Below, one piece after another: positions 63,186 to 64,000 of a stretch of DNA of 64,000 nt (within the stretch, counting starts at the first letter, position 1; every line of letters starts with the position of its first letter). This DNA is from Polyangiaceae bacterium. GTDB taxonomy: Bacteria > Myxococcota_A > Polyangia > Polyangiales > Polyangiaceae. Location of the stretch: contig JADJXL010000025.1 in NCBI GenBank assembly GCA_016715885.1, forward strand, positions 1,116,001-1,180,000, given 5' to 3'. The notes under the pieces were generated by a model that worked only from the letters and a program-made list of their open reading frames with translations, did no database searches and was not told the origin of the DNA. The translations under genes and the position numbers were made by a program.

Positions 63186-64000
63186 GCAGCTCGGCAATTC
63201 ATAGTTATCGTTTTCCCACGGGCAAAAGTTACCTGTCGCTCACGGTGAAACGCACGTATCACATCCGTCCCGGCGCACGGGCGGAAGTGGCGCGAGAGCA
63301 CGAAGAAATCGTCGAAAAGCCCGTGTATGCGGATTCCACGAACGAGGGAGCATTCCATAGGCTCGTCCACGATACCGATCGATTCTGCCCGGAAAAACCA
63401 TTGACGGATGTGCTCGTCCGAGGCAGCGCTCATTCCGCGCGTGGTGCTGTTTCATCGCTGATTGCGGCGGTGGAGGTCGGTGCGGCGAAAAAGCAAGTGC
63501 GCGTCGTGGGGCAGCGGCGCATCGAGCTCGGTGCGGGCGGGCGGTTGTCGTTCACGAGCCCCGAACCGTTCGTTCGATTGCCTCTTTTGTGGGATCATGC
63601 ATTCGGCGGACGCGACGCTCATGCAGAAGCAAAATTGTCCGACACGGGCACGGCATTCGGTCGCTCGCGGCATGGTTTGGCGGCGCTCGCCCATGGAGTG
63701 CCAAACCCGAAGGAGGGTGGTTATTCCGTGAGCTATCCGCGGAACATTTCGGGTCGCGGATACTTCGTCGACATGGACATCGAGCGTATCGGCGGCGTAG
63801 CGCTTCCCAACCTGGAAGATCCGGCGGATCCCGTCTTGCCCGAACGCCTTTTGGTCAAGGATCCGCTCGATTGGATGGATCTGCCGGTTGCGGCTTGTTT
63901 CGAGCCCATCGATACGCTCACGTTTCCTCGTGCCGTGTTCATGGTGCCGCATGCAGCCAATGCACCGAAGCGGCCCGTTCATGAATTGTCGACGGGCGCG
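63182..64000 (+). CDS. DUF2169 domain-containing protein, second copy (cut by right edge)
   Basis: It begins at a GTG that overlaps the previous stop (GTGA) and stays open to the last base of the window, at least 273 residues. SYLSLTVKRTYHIRPGA, RGQRRIELGAGG-like segments, LLWDHAFGGRDAHAEAKL and YPRNISGRGYFVDMDIER mark DUF2169. Compared with the first copy it carries a longer insertion before the FGG motif. It is distinct from the copy at 61418, so each may load a different effector. The remainder and any downstream effector lie outside the window. Confidence 0.9.
   Translation, partial: MSSSAIHSYRFPTGKSYLSLTVKRTYHIRPGARAEVAREHEEIVEKPVYADSTNEGAFHRLVHDTDRFCPEKPLTDVLVRGSAHSARGAVSSLIAAVEVGAAKKQVRVVGQRRIELGAGGRLSFTSPEPFVRLPLLWDHAFGGRDAHAEAKLSDTGTAFGRSRHGLAALAHGVPNPKEGGYSVSYPRNISGRGYFVDMDIERIGGVALPNLEDPADPVLPERLLVKDPLDWMDLPVAACFEPIDTLTFPRAVFMVPHAANAPKRPVHELSTGA

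Noticed and set aside
1..64000. tRNA, rRNA, insertion sequence or phage genes
   Set aside because: I looked for cloverleaf-like blocks, transposase and integrase motifs and terminal inverted repeats and found none that I could support.

Overview
The window looks like chromosomal DNA from a myxobacterium of the Polyangiales type. The reasons are a fairly high GC content, many secreted or lipid-anchored Cys-rich proteins with long Gly/Ser linkers (MopE-like, Myxococcus Cys-repeat, IgGFc-binding-like and von Willebrand A domains), one C-terminus of the MYXO-CTERM sorting type, a Hanks-type Ser/Thr kinase, an AgmX/PglI-type protein and DUF2169/VgrG type VI modules. The genus cannot be named from the sequence alone. 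I see no rRNA, tRNA, CRISPR array, phage or intact insertion sequence.

Layout. 1-5900: an HdeD/DUF308 membrane protein (cut by the left edge), a DUF1704 metallopeptidase-like protein, a MoxR ATPase, a SixA-type phosphatase, a lipoprotein and heme A synthase. 5960-22300: a surface-protein region with very large Cys-rich secreted proteins and lipoproteins, interrupted by a TIGR00027-type methyltransferase and an ABC half-transporter. 22400-34700: mostly housekeeping and envelope genes: an FGE-like fold protein, VanW, MiaB with a gamma carbonic anhydrase, a long-chain acyl-CoA synthetase, an AgmX-like lipoprotein, a membrane proton pyrophosphatase and a Ser/Thr kinase. Two clusters of a short GC-rich hairpin repeat (24619-24835 and 29957-30108) sit next to gene ends here. 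34800-39350: small accessory genes, including a low-GC pair (a secreted Cys-rich protein plus a small cytoplasmic protein), an IgGFc-binding-like lipoprotein and a Phd/ParE toxin-antitoxin operon with a visible operator.

39770-54150: a multi-PAS histidine kinase, a two-gene RNA-repair operon (Hen1 methyltransferase followed by the kinase-phosphatase-ligase Pnkp, overlapping by 4 bases), and a carbohydrate group in which a GH15 glucoamylase/trehalase-type hydrolase is divergent from an OtsA-OtsB fusion followed by a sodium:solute symporter. That arrangement suggests trehalose synthesis, turnover and osmolyte import. 54200-58000: a 1037-residue Cys-repeat lipoprotein and an MscL channel carrying a C-terminal zinc ribbon. 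58200-64000: a type VI secretion delivery module with VgrG, two DUF2169 proteins (the second cut by the right edge), a PAAR-like candidate and a divergent stand-alone beta-helix protein.

The signals I would follow first are: (i) the heptamer GACAAAC/GTTTGTC, which I counted by eye about 49 times, roughly ten times the expectation, in and between genes; (ii) the hairpin repeat family, one copy of which supplies the last codons and stop of a gene; (iii) the Pnkp/Hen1 operon; (iv) the type VI module with 48-base tandem repeats in the VgrG tail; and (v) the low-GC Cys-rich gene pair at 35574-36324.
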